From NCBI GenBank assembly GCA_022925895.1, contig JAKSYS010000232.1:1-64000 (forward strand): a DNA stretch of 64,000 nt, given 5' to 3'. Position 1 is the stretch's first letter; every line of letters begins with the position of its first letter. The translations under genes were made by a program, and so were the position numbers. This DNA comes from Fragilaria crotonensis (lineage: Eukaryota; Bacillariophyta; Fragilariophyceae; Fragilariales; Fragilariaceae). The notes beneath the pieces are model-generated. The model was not told where the DNA came from. It saw only the letters and a program-made list of their open reading frames with translations, and did not search any database. This document shows, piece by piece, positions 11,202 to 22,360 of the stretch.

Positions 11202-12521
11202 TATTGTCCTTCGGGAATACGTTGTTGTGATATCGCAAGAACTGCTCTTGTCATGAACCATGACAGGGTGCCCGACAGGGACCACGTACATAACGACAAA
11301 CAACGCTGGAGTGTGGCGACGTCCACACGACTGGATCACTTCCCATTCCCAGCTTCCTGAGTCATCTCGCGGACCGCATACGCAAAAATTCGAGACCACG
11401 GAGCAACCTCCGCAGTACCTGAGCGGAGTGCAGAACGTACCTGTAGCATTTAGTACTACAGTACCGTAGAGAGAACTGAGCACCTGTCACCGCTGTGCGT
11501 CACCTAAGATTTCGACTCTCGATTTAAAAGCAACAACTGCGTTCAATATATAGATATATTATATTTATGTGTGAATAATAATATGTACCAGTACTCTGTA
11601 CTGCGAGTTCCTGCTCTGAATAGTCTACTAGTACATTGGTGTATTATTAGGGTATGTTGGTTGCATTCTACTACCGACTCAGTACTCACAGTGCGTGGCG
11701 CTGTGGCGCATATTTCGTACCGCCGGTTGGCGGGAGGCTACAGTAGTACAGGGACAACCCTAAAGAAATTTACATATGCATATGTACATAAAACGGTCAC
11801 CTTGCTTGGTTGTCTCACCAATTGCTACAGACGCGCGAAGATCATGTCGTGTTTACTGAATACCCAGTACTACTAGTAGTAGTACACAGGAATTCTCGTA
11901 GCTCCATGTTGGCTGCAGAGCACGGTTTCTCAAGACGAAGAAAATATATCGATGGCAAACCAACTAAAGGTCGATTTCAACGCTTCGGTCGAGCAATGAT
12001 GAACTAGGTTGTACCCAAGCAGTTCGCAAACAATGGAGGAAAAGATCATTACCTACCGCTATGTCGATGGATATCCACATAGCACATAGAGCATTACTGC
12101 ACTTTCCAATCATAGACCAAAATCTAAATAGTGGATACCCCATCGTCCCAAGTGTGGAATGAATGCTTCATTTCTGTACCACCCATTTGACGATGCATGG
12201 AGTAAGAATTTCGAGGACGCCAAATGACGTGCCGTCGGCATGTTGATGCACAAACAACGATAACGCAAATTATCTGGCTACAACACTGCTGCACCTAGTC
12301 ATCTCATTCCTTGAAATCTGATTCCATACGCCGCACCAGGTACTTGCATTTATTCGCAAGACCACGAATGGTGATTCAAAAAACTTCCTTCCCGGAATTG
12401 CCATCCACAACATAAAATCGTTCACTATGTATCACTTGGAGTCTTTAGATATGACGTTACATGCCCATTCCTGGTATCTCCTGCCGTGCATAATCATTCT
12501 AGTTGGTTGGGGCTCGAAAAT
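11202..12521. other. Intergenic region with GTAC-rich clusters
   Basis: No gene is supported. GTAC/AGTACT clusters occur at about 11440-11470 and 11580-11640, with others around 11740 and 11870. The stretch lies 5' of the CIA30 gene and 3' of Rab1. Confidence 0.45.
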
Positions 12522-13614
12522 TTAGCAGCAACCACTGTTCTGCTTGACCGCTTGGCTCCTGAGCGAGACACCTCCTTTTCCTCCCTGGGCGCCAGTGGCA
12601 GTGGGCTGGGTCTTCATACGTGCCTTGATCTGGCTTGCCATGGTGAGGAAAGCTTGTTCAACATTGGTGGAAGTCTTGGCAGACGTCTCGAGGAACTCAA
12701 TTCCGAGAGAATCCGCAAATTCCTTTCCTTGCTCAGTAGACACGACACGCTTGGCGGTCAGATCGGACTTGTTACCAACCAAAAGCTTGTTAACATTCTC
12801 ACAGGCATATCTGTCAATTTCATGCAACCACTGCTTTACATTGTTGAAGGACTCATTGTCAGTAACGTCGTAAACCACAATGATACCGTGGGCACCACGG
12901 TAATAGGACGATGTGATTGTACGGAAACGTTCTTGTCCAGCAGTGTCCCAAATCTGAAGCTTGATAGTTTTTCCGTCCAGCTCGATGGTACGGATTTTCT
13001 GTTGAGAGCCACAGAAGGAGGATTGTGAGTTCGAACGGGAAGCATGAGTTACACCAAGAAACAAAGCACGACTTACAAAATCCACGCCAATCGTCGAAAT
13101 GTAACTCTCAGTGTAGGTATCATCAGCAAATCGAAGAAGCAAACAGGACTTTCCGACACCTGAGTCTCCGATCAATAGGAGCTTGAAGAGGTAGTCGCTG
13201 TAACAAGAACGGGAAGGAAGCATGGCGTGTCAGAGCAAATTCCAAGACTGCACATGGAAACACGACTTCGAAACTGAAACATGGGCGACTGCTCAACAAG
13301 GTGATCATCAACAAGCAGCAGCAATGAAAGTGCATGAAGCTCAGGCAATTAACAAACATCAGGAACAGCATTGTGTTGTAAACAGGCAACAGAATCGTTC
13401 TCAAGAGCAGTCTGTCCCTGTCCATGACTGCTAAATAAGTCGACAGAAGACCCCGAATTTTGTGCCACACCTAACATCTCCATCATTGGTACTCCTCGTT
13501 CCTTCAATGTTCGTCCGCTCTCCATCCCTTTCACATGTCTCCCTACAGTTACTAAATTCGTTGGTCTTTACGAAAGCGACGATGCAGGAAGACCACTCAC
13601 TATTCTGGATTCAT
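12522..13614 (-). CDS. RAB1: Rab1/Ypt1 small GTPase, three exons with a 14-nt first coding exon
   Basis: Rab1 GTPases drive vesicle traffic from ER to Golgi. The spliced product is 203 aa, the usual size. Coding exons are 13601-13614 (ATG to codon MNPE plus two bases), 13077-13197 and 12522-12998. The introns are 403 nt (13198-13600) and 78 nt (12999-13076), both GT-AG. The 14-nt exon restores the family N-terminus [18 protein letters not shown]. Visible motifs are the P-loop GDSGVGKS, the effector region TIGVDF, switch [15 protein letters not shown] and ETSAK, and a C-terminal Cys-Cys for geranylgeranylation. The second intron is a multiple of three and has no stop, so unspliced RNA stays in frame and inserts 26 residues. 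No alternative family is plausible. Confidence 0.95.
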
Positions 13615-15047
13615 TGTTGCTTTTGTACTTCGACGTTGCCGTTGGGAAAATGGGATCAGAAAGGAATTTTCGGTGACCCTTTTTGTTCCTACTTACGTAA
13701 GGTGTAAAAGCTACAGCTATTCGAGTCGAGCAAGTCCCAGCAAGGCGGAGCGTGGAGCGAAGCATTTCGAACTCTCTTTGTCACTGTTAATGTTAAGGAT
13801 AGTGGTACTCTATTAACTACAGTACCGGGAGTACACAACCTGTAGTGCACTGGAGTAATTACCGAGTACTGTATTCCAAGTACGGTACAGTAGGTGGTGT
13901 ATTCCTATTCCCTATTTCCCGTTTCCCGTAGTCGTACCAGTAGCACACATTAGATGTTACACGGTTGAGGTGCCAAGTATGATACAGCAGTATCGTACCT
14001 GGTACTGTACCAATTCTATGCTCGCTGGACGGGATAGCCTTCCACCCTGCACCCTCGTTTTCTACAGATTTTTTACCTGTATGATGCACATGCAAACAAA
14101 GATGGCTCTTCTACTGCAGTAGTACGATAGTACTCCGTATTTGACTACTCGTACCTCCTACTCGTAGTAGCATAGTACACATGCTGTTGACACATGTAGG
14201 TAGACACTGATCATACCCAATCAAGTTCCGGTAGTAATACCTGATACCTGGTTTGCTCCTCATATCGCTCTCTATTCGCAACGAAACATAGCATCCAGTA
14301 TCAGGAACGCATTGCAATAGTTATGCGTTATCCAGTATACCACCCGTAGAAGGCGAAACCCTGAGGATTTCCCAACGTATCGCAGACAGCGGCACGAACA
14401 GAAAACGAGGAAAGAGAAAAGGTGGAGAGTCAACGATTCCTCTCCTCGACACGAGTCCGGAGTCCGGAGTGACATCATTTTACTCCTAGAGCAATTCTTC
14501 CATGCAACGGCTCCTCCATTGGTCGCTCGCAGGGGAACCCGGTGAGTTAACTCGCATATTAAACTCAAGGCATTAAGGTGAAATAAAAAACCTGAGCAGA
14601 CGGATTCGTTTCATTTCATCACAATCAAACACTAGAGGGTTTGCGACATAGCCAAAGTGAAAAATGAATACAGACTTGGGGATAATCGTGTATTATTTCA
14701 AGCAGAAACATGAGCAATAGTACTGCAACGAACTGCATGCGGTTGGCGTCATCCGCAGCGTCGCTACGACCTCGTGCCATGCCATGCCTTCCTCGTGTAT
14801 CAAAGAACGAGTCGACCTCACAATCCGGAAGAAATTTCTCAAATTAATCGTGAACTGACTTCGTGATGGTGATTTCAAGGAACAACTAAGAAACGATGCG
14901 CCAGAAATACAACCGGTACGATGCGAGGTAGAAGATCATTTCCTCGAGTTTGTACTGAACGGGTCATGGGTCATACTACAGTATTCGATACTGTAGGACA
15001 CAGTAACCCCTTGTTGGAACTGGCAGTGGGAAGGAGTGTGTGCATGA
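13615..15047. other. Intergenic region upstream of Rab1
   Basis: Contains the presumed Rab1 promoter. GTAC-rich near-palindromes cluster at 13800-13890, 13980-14010 and 14110-14170. Only short overlapping frames are present and none is protein-like. Confidence 0.45.
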
Positions 15048-15299
15048 TCAGCATGTAGATTTTCTTCCAGCAGAACTCCCCTGGTCGTTGGAGGAATTCG
15101 CTGCCATTTGGTCGAGAATGGCGGCGCCAATCCAGAGATTATCGAGGGACTCTGCTTTAGGACTTGAGCTAAAACTGCTTTCATCTGAGGACGCGACAGA
15201 AACGGTATCCGGTGTTTTCGACACAGTGGATACCGCATTCTTCTGCTTCTCCAGTTTTGGATCCATTTGGAAAACAACGTTGGAAATACTTGCGCTCAT
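15048..15299 (-). CDS. Small hypothetical protein, 83 aa
   Basis: An ATG at 15299 opens an 83-codon frame. The product is serine-rich in its middle (VSVASSDESSFSSSPKAES) and has one hydrophobic helix-like piece (LDNLWIGAAILDQMAANSS). It has no signal peptide and no domain I recognise. The wording of the sequence, charged start then Ser/Asp-rich linker then short amphipathic helix, looks more like a real small protein than the overlapping frame 14936-15277. It might be one exon of a longer gene. Confidence is low to moderate. Confidence 0.38.
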   Translation of the reverse strand: MSASISNVVFQMDPKLEKQKNAVSTVSKTPDTVSVASSDESSFSSSPKAESLDNLWIGAAILDQMAANSSNDQGSSAGRKSTC

Positions 15300-16580
15300 T
15301 GTGACGGGTGGTGGTGAAACTCCTTGCTGTGACCGAGGGAAACGACTTCACGATTCCAGGAAAACTGAAAAAGTGAACAGGTTTGTCAGTGCTGCGGTGA
15401 TACTGTCGTTGCTAGCTAGAGAGGCGAGGTCTAAAAGAATTTTATGCATTTTTCCCTCCATCCGTTTGGAGTTTGGAGTTTGGACTACAGAAGTATACAA
15501 AAGAACGTACAAACCGAAGGGAACGACGATTTGTTCATGTGCATTTTCCTGCCACAAAATTGGAAGGAACATGTTCGGCTCTGGCTGTTTGAAGAGAATC
15601 GTGACGTTGAAGACGGGCTGGCGTCCGAAGGTTACAACTTGATACTGTGGACTACTTGTACTAATCCTGCGTATTACTCCAGACAGTACAACACAACTTG
15701 TTCAATCTACGATGTGCATCACATACATCATATATGCATACATCATACATCATAGACTACAACGTACTTGGAGTACGAAGACTAATACATGTATGCATAC
15801 ACATCGGTATCTGTCAGCTGTCAGCCAAAGGTGACGCAATTCGCCAGAGAACTATAGGTCCGACGTCAGTCACCGGAACATGTGTGTCGACTTTCGACAC
15901 ATGGCACAAGGAACATATGCACGCCTATCTCATGGCTCACAGTCAGTGCAAGGAGAACACATCGCAATTACCACTTTCCACGATAGGAACGACGCATGGC
16001 AGACGCTAAAAGATACGGGACATTTGAGTACTATGAATAGTCTAGTACCAGGTTCCTTGTAGGCAACAAGAGTGCAAGTATGCAGAGTCTATACACATGA
16101 TGTAGTACCTGTGTATACTACTACTACTATACTACTATACTCTATAAACTCTATACCACATATGCCATATTCCAAATTCCAACCAGCGCATGTTCATATG
16201 CTCCGAACTGCGATCTCTTTTTCTCGTTTGCCTATAAATCATTAGCAAACATACATAGCAATTCGAGAAGGGCAACTAGCAATGACAAGGCTGGGTGATA
16301 GTGATGACCTACAGCTCTATCCTTGATGGTGCAGAACAAAGAAGATAAAAGCAAGGTCGAGGTCAAGGGTTCCACAAGGTATTTGGGACGTTTTTTCCAC
16401 AAGTTAACCCAGCACTCAAGGAATCCCATTCTCAATTCAGTGGTGGATGCCCGACCGCAAGAACCCAATCTAACGGCAATCTTCGTTCCCAAATTCAGTC
16501 AAGCCCTCGAAACAATGGGTTCGAAGGTCGCAGATGATTTATCATTATTCCTTCTTTTCTTTCCTATTTTTCTATACAAT
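15300..16580. other. Intergenic region
   Basis: No gene is supported. GTAC, CATACATCATA and TACTACTAC low-complexity stretches lie at 15650-15800 and 16030-16150. The right end is the 3' flank of the NAE1 gene. Confidence 0.45.
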
Positions 16581-18209
16581 CTAAAATTGATACACTGCCC
16601 CAACGGAGGCAATGCCATTGTAGACATAGGTATTGTTGAGGGGTGTGTACTGTCCGGTAATGAGTTTGACGGCTTCTTGAGATGCCACACCACCGACAAT
16701 ACTGGCAATCACGTGCAGTTCTGCATTTCCGTAGCGTGTCAATTCCGCGGCCATATTGGACGTAGTATTCGACGTCGCAAGTGTCTGTTGGATCCAATTG
16801 TCACCTTCCAAAAGTTGCATGTCACGACACACTTGGACGATCTTTTCCTGGACCAGATCAACATCGGACTCCCAATCTGATGTGACACCGGGATACCTGC
16901 CGACTTGTATGTGGAATAAACGACAGGCTCGCAATCCAACGTACCAGAGCAACGGTGTGTGTTCAGGTACTTCGTAGGGGTCCAACGAGTGCCACTCCTC
17001 GACCAGGTCCTGGGGTGGTGGTACGACTTGATATTCGTCATGACAAGATCGGAGGACGAGAATATCCAAGTCAAACACGTTGGCACAAAACCTCGACACT
17101 TCCTCGCACGTTGGTATCGTTCCAGAGGCATCCTGTTCCAGATAGGACCTAAGTTCCAAGGCATCCTTTTGTGCTTGATCGTGATAGAGTTGTTGCAATT
17201 GAACATACGATTGTGTGGATGCTGTCATGTCCGGGAGTGTCCCTCCAAGTGGTGCATGACCGCCTCGGTTGTGCAAAAACTTGATCAAGGCTGATAGAAG
17301 CTGTTGTGATGTTGACGTGGATGCTGTTGGATGCCCTTGCAGTTTCTCCAAGAGGCCTTCAATGTGATTAATGTCAAGAGTCTTTTCGGTGTATGCTAGA
17401 TATGCATTGTTGTATGCTTCATGAAAGTTTACCTGCTGGTCCCATTTGCGCGCCATTTTCTTAATTTGTTCTCTAAACTCTTGCTTTTCAGCAAACGTTT
17501 TTGGCAATGCACCCTGGTGTGATACCTTCCATTGGTGTTGCAATTTGTATAAGATGACTGGATATGGGACATGCGAATATTGATGATCGTCCATGTCCGC
17601 CGATTCCATATTGATAGAGTTGCAATACTCGACGAACGCGGGGAATGGTGTCACGAGTCGCAGATCCGGCGTCGACGAGGCTGGTTTGGAGTCAAAAACA
17701 CACAATGGTCGGGGAGCTTGGAGACGTACTAACCCCAATAGGCCGAATGATTGTACATGAATAAATGGGACAGTGAGTGAACAGACATGTGCCACAGCGT
17801 CCGAGAGACTCGGTTCTAGATCTGCGCCAATCACCAACAAATTGGTATAAGACGCAAACAATTGAGCGTAGTTGACGTCACTGAGGTCTGCCACGTGAAG
17901 ATACGACCCTTGAACATCCGGATTGAGTTCTTGCAACAATTCCAGCGCAATCTTTGCTCTCGGAACAGGCTCAAACGTGGTGGTTGTCGTCGACATTGTG
18001 ACAAAGAAATTGGATTGAACGTCCATGTCAGTCAGGATGGCGTCATCAACGACGACTATCTTTCCCACACCTGGAAGGACAAGATTCTTGAGCGTTTCTG
18101 TACCAGCTGCAGTGGCTCGCAACAACATCACTGTCGTTTCACTGAGCGCCTTCTGGCCGTTGGCACCCCATAAACGGAGTTGTCGATCGTACTTGTCGTT
18201 TGTTGCCAT
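16581..18209 (-). CDS. NAE1: NEDD8-activating enzyme E1 regulatory subunit (NAE1/APPBP1/AXR1)
   Basis: With UBA3 this protein forms the E1 that activates NEDD8, which is then attached to cullins to control cullin-RING ubiquitin ligases. It is a single-exon frame of 542 aa; human NAE1 is 534 aa. The start KYDRQLRLWGANGQKAL is the signature N-terminus of the family. A Rossmann-type ThiF fold follows (LLRATAAGTETLKNLVLPGVGKIVVVDD), then the DVQSNFF loop, and the family C-terminus with IASIVGGVASQEAVKLITGQY and YVYNGIASVGAVYQF. As in other regulatory subunits, no catalytic cysteine of the E1 type stands out. The start ATG (18209) directly precedes the conserved N-terminus. The gene is divergent from NDUFS4, 806 bp away. 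Confidence 0.93.
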   Translation of the reverse strand: MATNDKYDRQLRLWGANGQKALSETTVMLLRATAAGTETLKNLVLPGVGKIVVVDDAILTDMDVQSNFFVTMSTTTTTFEPVPRAKIALELLQELNPDVQGSYLHVADLSDVNYAQLFASYTNLLVIGADLEPSLSDAVAHVCSLTVPFIHVQSFGLLGLVRLQAPRPLCVFDSKPASSTPDLRLVTPFPAFVEYCNSINMESADMDDHQYSHVPYPVILYKLQHQWKVSHQGALPKTFAEKQEFREQIKKMARKWDQQVNFHEAYNNAYLAYTEKTLDINHIEGLLEKLQGHPTASTSTSQQLLSALIKFLHNRGGHAPLGGTLPDMTASTQSYVQLQQLYHDQAQKDALELRSYLEQDASGTIPTCEEVSRFCANVFDLDILVLRSCHDEYQVVPPPQDLVEEWHSLDPYEVPEHTPLLWYVGLRACRLFHIQVGRYPGVTSDWESDVDLVQEKIVQVCRDMQLLEGDNWIQQTLATSNTTSNMAAELTRYGNAELHVIASIVGGVASQEAVKLITGQYTPLNNTYVYNGIASVGAVYQF

Positions 18210-19015
18210 GGTGTTATAATTCTGTAATCGGCGAGTCCTTGTCTTTTACTGTAACTGATAAACAGTTGATTGAGGTAAGTACAGAAGACTTTGACCTGTT
18301 CCGTGGACGATTGGTAGTGAATGCTCTCCCTGGGACTCTAGAGAGAGTAGAATAATCAAGGCCTTGACCTGTTCGTGTGATCCTGATGAAAAGTGTCGAT
18401 AGGCGATAGCCGATGCATGTTTTGCGTCTGCGCTAGAGAGTAGGATTGGAAACAGTACTTGTCCCGGTAGGTATCCTAGTAGGTCCTTAGTCCGTAGATT
18501 GTATGCTGTACGCTGTACCGTCAGTACAGTACAGTATGCTCCTCGTAGCAACGGAGTCTACACAGTGCACAGTCTACATGCACTATGTACACTTGAGACT
18601 TGAGACACTTTTGTGATCATGTACGTCAGGCTGTCAAAACTTATGCTTTTGTTCCCGAGTACAACTAGTAGCTGCGTGTCCTACTCTACTTCCATGTACC
18701 GGTAGTCGTAGAATTAGACCCACGGTGTGTAACAAGGACCAACACGCATACTGCGATACGGCATACGATCTTCAGTATGGAGAGTAGAGCGCACGTTGAA
18801 CTCCAATATGTACTAGCTACTAGCACGTACTCGTAACGTGGGAAACGGAATACAACAACATCTCTAGAGCAACTCCATCATCACCAAACTTCACTTCGAG
18901 AAGTCTTTGTGACGTCGATCAACACTACAGTTGTTTGTGAAGTGTTGATTCTTGAGATTTGAACCTGTTGCCGTTGGCTTACTCCCTTCAACATTGAAGA
19001 AAGTCTGTCAGCATA
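18210..19015. promoter_or_regulatory. Divergent promoter region between NAE1 and NDUFS4
   Basis: The 806-bp spacer separates two genes transcribed away from each other, so it must hold both promoters. GTAC-rich sequence lies at 18450-18545 and 18600-18850. No TATA box or named factor site can be assigned with confidence. Confidence 0.4.
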
Positions 19016-19813
19016 ATGATTACTTCTCGCCTCGCCCTTGCTCACGTGACACGCAGTCATGGTGGCGTTGTCGCTGCATCTGTTTCCTCCGCTGTTAGAT
19101 CCTTATCTTCCTTGACTTCCACCGACGCGGCCGCGCAAGAGATGGAAGCATTGAAGTCCGCGACTCAGCGTAAAATGGAAGCCATGACCAAGGTCGATCC
19201 ATGGATGGTCTACGGTTCCACCGATCCCGATCCTCCTCCTCGTTTGCCCGATAATCCTGCCGAAATCGCCGCCCTCGATATCGCGCAGCGTGTCGATTCC
19301 GTCCAACCCGACGGAACCACCCGCATCGTTCACATTCGTCAGGACGAATGGAAACCGGGCCAAAACCCCCAAACGTCCGAAAAGCGGTGGTTGATCTCCT
19401 TTATGGACGAGGGAACCACGGCGACGCAGAATTGGATCAATCCACTCATGGGGTGGGTCTCCGGAAGTGATCCCATGGCGAGCAACATTCAATTGCAATT
19501 GCAATTTGATTCCGCCACGGAAGCTGCCTATTTTGCCAAGAAACGTGGGTGGCAATTCGTGGTGGATAAGCCAATTTTTCGTGAAGTTAGGAGTGATGAT
19601 GTGCAGTACCAAGATAACTTCTTGCCGCAGATTGTAGCGTCGGATGTCCAGAGGAACAAGACCCAATGCAAGCACTGGGAGCGAACTGCGGCGGGCACAT
19701 CGCATTATCAGAGACCACTCAAGTACCATGGTGATGGTGAAGTCCCACAGCACGGTCCAAATGGCAAAGCTCCTGTTGCGAAGCATGTGGAAGGATACTA
19801 CAAAGTGAGGTAA
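19016..19813 (+). CDS. NDUFS4: NADH dehydrogenase (complex I) iron-sulfur protein 4
   Basis: An accessory subunit of mitochondrial complex I (18-kDa type, AQDQ) that stabilises the NADH-oxidising module. The product is 265 aa in one exon. An N-terminal presequence rich in Ser, Ala and Arg and poor in acids (about residues 1-40) fits mitochondrial import. The domain signature is WKPGQNPQTSEKRWLISFMD, then LMGWVSGSDPMASNIQLQLQFDSATEAAYFAKKRGWQFVVDKP, matching the family W-M-G-W-S-S-D and F-x-S-x-E-A-x-x-Y-A-x-x-x-G pattern. A C-terminal extension of about 70 residues (NKTQCKHWERT and onwards) is longer than in animals. The ATG at 19016 is the first in frame. Confidence 0.93.
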   Translation: MITSRLALAHVTRSHGGVVAASVSSAVRSLSSLTSTDAAAQEMEALKSATQRKMEAMTKVDPWMVYGSTDPDPPPRLPDNPAEIAALDIAQRVDSVQPDGTTRIVHIRQDEWKPGQNPQTSEKRWLISFMDEGTTATQNWINPLMGWVSGSDPMASNIQLQLQFDSATEAAYFAKKRGWQFVVDKPIFREVRSDDVQYQDNFLPQIVASDVQRNKTQCKHWERTAAGTSHYQRPLKYHGDGEVPQHGPNGKAPVAKHVEGYYKVR

Positions 19814-20652
19814 AGACCGGAGGTTATGGCGAGAGGAGGTTAGGAAAGATGAATCTATTTAGATTTGTTCATGTTGGAGAGGATTTGTAGATTTGTAGTA
19901 ATAATTGCCATCCCGAGGTCTGTGAACAATTCCTCAAAACTACTGTAACAGGCAGGGGACTCCGAGCGCATGTGTTACCTACTCCAAGTAGGGAGGCGTA
20001 AATTGTTAAACGCCAGAAAGAGAATACTGATAGAAGAGCAAGTAGAAATCAAGCAACTCGCTTGGCATAAAAAAAGACAGGCAAGATTTTGAAAGGAAAT
20101 ATTTTGGACGACGAGGATGATGACCCTGCACCTCGAAAAAACATAATTCATAAGTGAGAAGTGGGTTGGCCGAATGAACAATGGAAAAGGAACAAACCTT
20201 GAGGAGGAGGGCTTTGTGAGGAAAAACTTTGGTGATGCTTTTGCTAACAAACTTAAGAGCTCAAACAGAGGTTTTGTTGATGTTCCAGTTGGAGATTGCA
20301 AACCTTAGCATCTGCATCTTTACCCTGATTTGGACTTTCCTGGTGCACCGCATGAACAATATACTCAAGCAGATGGCAAGGACTTGTGCATGTCAAAGTC
20401 ATTATGATCCACTCTTTACCCTCTTGGATCTCATAAAGAAGCAGAACAAATCAATTTCTTTGGTGAGGAATTTTTAAAGGTGCTGTTGTTGATGCTCTAG
20501 AAGACCGTGTGATGCAACATGCAAGACAGATTCTTCATAGGAAAAAATCATTTGATTGGCAGAAAGATCTGGATGAGCGCCACCTCTTGGTTGGTGCCTT
20601 GTTGGCTTCAGATGGGAATTGTTCTCATACTGTATCAATCAAAGGCCGGCGT
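19814..20652. other. Spacer at the left edge of the mobile-element block
   Basis: 3' flank of NDUFS4 followed by AT-rich sequence with only fragmentary frames. It probably includes worn mobile-element DNA, but no family is recognisable. Confidence 0.35.
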
Positions 20653-21572
20653 CTATAGAGGAAGTGAAGAATTCATTTGTTTGAAACTTTGTTTGGTACA
20701 AAGGGTCCAAAAAGCAGAAACTTGATCAAATGACACTTGCATACTCATGAACTTGAATGGTCCAATCTTAGTTTTATTACATTTGGATGGAATTTGGTGA
20801 CCAGTACTTGTGGAGATTACTGAATTGAGCAGCAGGCAACTCATCATCATATGGCTTGGTAACCAAGATTCAAGAACCATCATCCTTAATGGAGATCACA
20901 AAACATGGAGAATCAATTAGATTAGTTGATATAGCATAGTATTTGCTTGACCAGCAAGTCCATTCTGTGATTAAAACCAAATCCACGCAAGAATGTTCAA
21001 TGGCTGCCTGTATTACCATACAATAGCATTCGGGATTGCTTGGATCTTCATCCATGACCACCACTGCTGCCAATCGACACGGACAAATAGTATTATCAAT
21101 GAATTTGACATTCATCCAATCGTAGATTGCTCCACCCGATTGATTTGTGGGATGACATTGAAATGGAAACACAAGACGGATGTATTCAGTTGCCAGTCGG
21201 ACATTGATGCCAAAGTTGTACCCGTACTTTGTATTGACAAGCAATAATGCCAGGCCCTTGAACAATGTGCGTAACTGCTGCAAAAGTTGCTTGGCCTGAA
21301 GTTTGCAAAATGACAGAATCTGTATTTGGTGTGCTGTTGTCATGGTCATCACTGTTGTTGCAACTTTCATCATCGTGATCCTCACCCCAAATACGAGTGT
21401 GAACCATGTCAATTATCAGTGACTCCGCAAGCCGTTGTGCCGATTGCAATTCATACAATGAACCAACATGTCTTTTCTGGGCACGATGCCCAGGTTGTTT
21501 AGCGGCATGAATTAACAGTGATTCTGGACGTTTCTTGTTGAATTTGCGTGGTGCCCCAAATCGTTCAATCAT
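20653..21572 (-). pseudogene. Decayed coding remnant, probably from a mobile element
   Basis: Three overlapping minus-strand frames together read like one broken protein. It starts APRKFNKKRPESLLIHAAKQ and GSLYELQSAQRLAESLIIDM, passes YGYNFGINVRLATEYIRLVFPF and IYDWMNVKFIDN, and ends DSPCFVISIKDDGS and LVTKPYDDELPAAQF. Frame changes near 21400-21300 and 20880 break it. The protein-like sequence is clear, but I cannot name the family. Its place inside repeats and its decay suggest a mobile-element gene. It shows no obvious likeness to the intact genes of the 6.4-kb element, though such a link was not excluded. Confidence 0.35.
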
Positions 21573-21922
21573 GTCATCAACAATATGTAGTAGCAGCAGT
21601 TCGTTGAACTTTCTTGGAGATCATTTCCAACAATTCTTTTTAAAGACTAGAATATTTTTTCTCACAACTTTGATAATGCTTCACTGATTGGATGGCATAA
21701 ACGCTGTAAGAATTGTTCCAGAATGTGTCTTGCATTAGCCATGTATCAAAACAGAGCAGAGCTTTCAACACCTCGACCACATTTCTACAGTGGCGGTGCT
21801 TTTGCATTCAAATGTGTGATCCAAAATATCCCAGCCCTTGTTGTATTGAGACTTGATAACAAAGAGGAAAACCAGCCTGACTCGGTCAGAAAATGTACCT
21901 TAAGCCCCTGAAAGGAAATTTT

Positions 21923-22242
21923 GTAGGACAAATTTTGGCGACCGCCGCTTACTTCCAATTCTTAATACCTGGAGATACTGAAGCGTACAAATGGCTCCTG
22001 AATGCATTGCCTTTCTTAATCCGTCCCTCTTTTGAAAAAAGGACTGATACTGGTGTTGGTATGATGACACAAAGATAGCTGTGTAGGACAAATTTTGGCG
22101 ACCGCCGCTTACTTCCAATTCTTAATACCTGGAGATACTGAAGCGTACAAATGGCTCCTGAATGCATTGCCTTTCTTAATCCGTCCCTCTTTTGAAAAAA
22201 GGACTGATACTGGTGTTGGTATGATGACACAAAGATAGCTGA
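21923..22242. repeat. Perfect tandem duplication, 2 x 160 bp
   Basis: Bases 21923-22082 are repeated without a single difference as 22083-22242. Each copy begins GTAGGACAAATTTTGGCGAC and ends in ACAAAGATAGCT followed by TG. The complete identity points to a very recent duplication, or a duplication created in assembly. Confidence 0.93.
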
Positions 22243-22360
22243 GTTTTACGAGGTCATCTTATATTTTGTCCTTGGAAAAATTGTCAATAATAGGACAAAT
22301 TAAATTAAATGTCTCCGTACAAAAATTGATTTCTAGATTTTTACTCGGTAAACTCCTGTG

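Noticed and set aside
12486-13028. 180-codon plus-strand frame over Rab1
   Set aside because: It is the antisense shadow of the Rab1 exon, whose splice sites and family motifs are all present.
18930-19000. Possible tRNA T-loop (GGTTCAAATC on the minus strand)
   Set aside because: The bases around it do not form a T stem, and no acceptor or anticodon arm is present. I found no tRNA or rRNA in the window.
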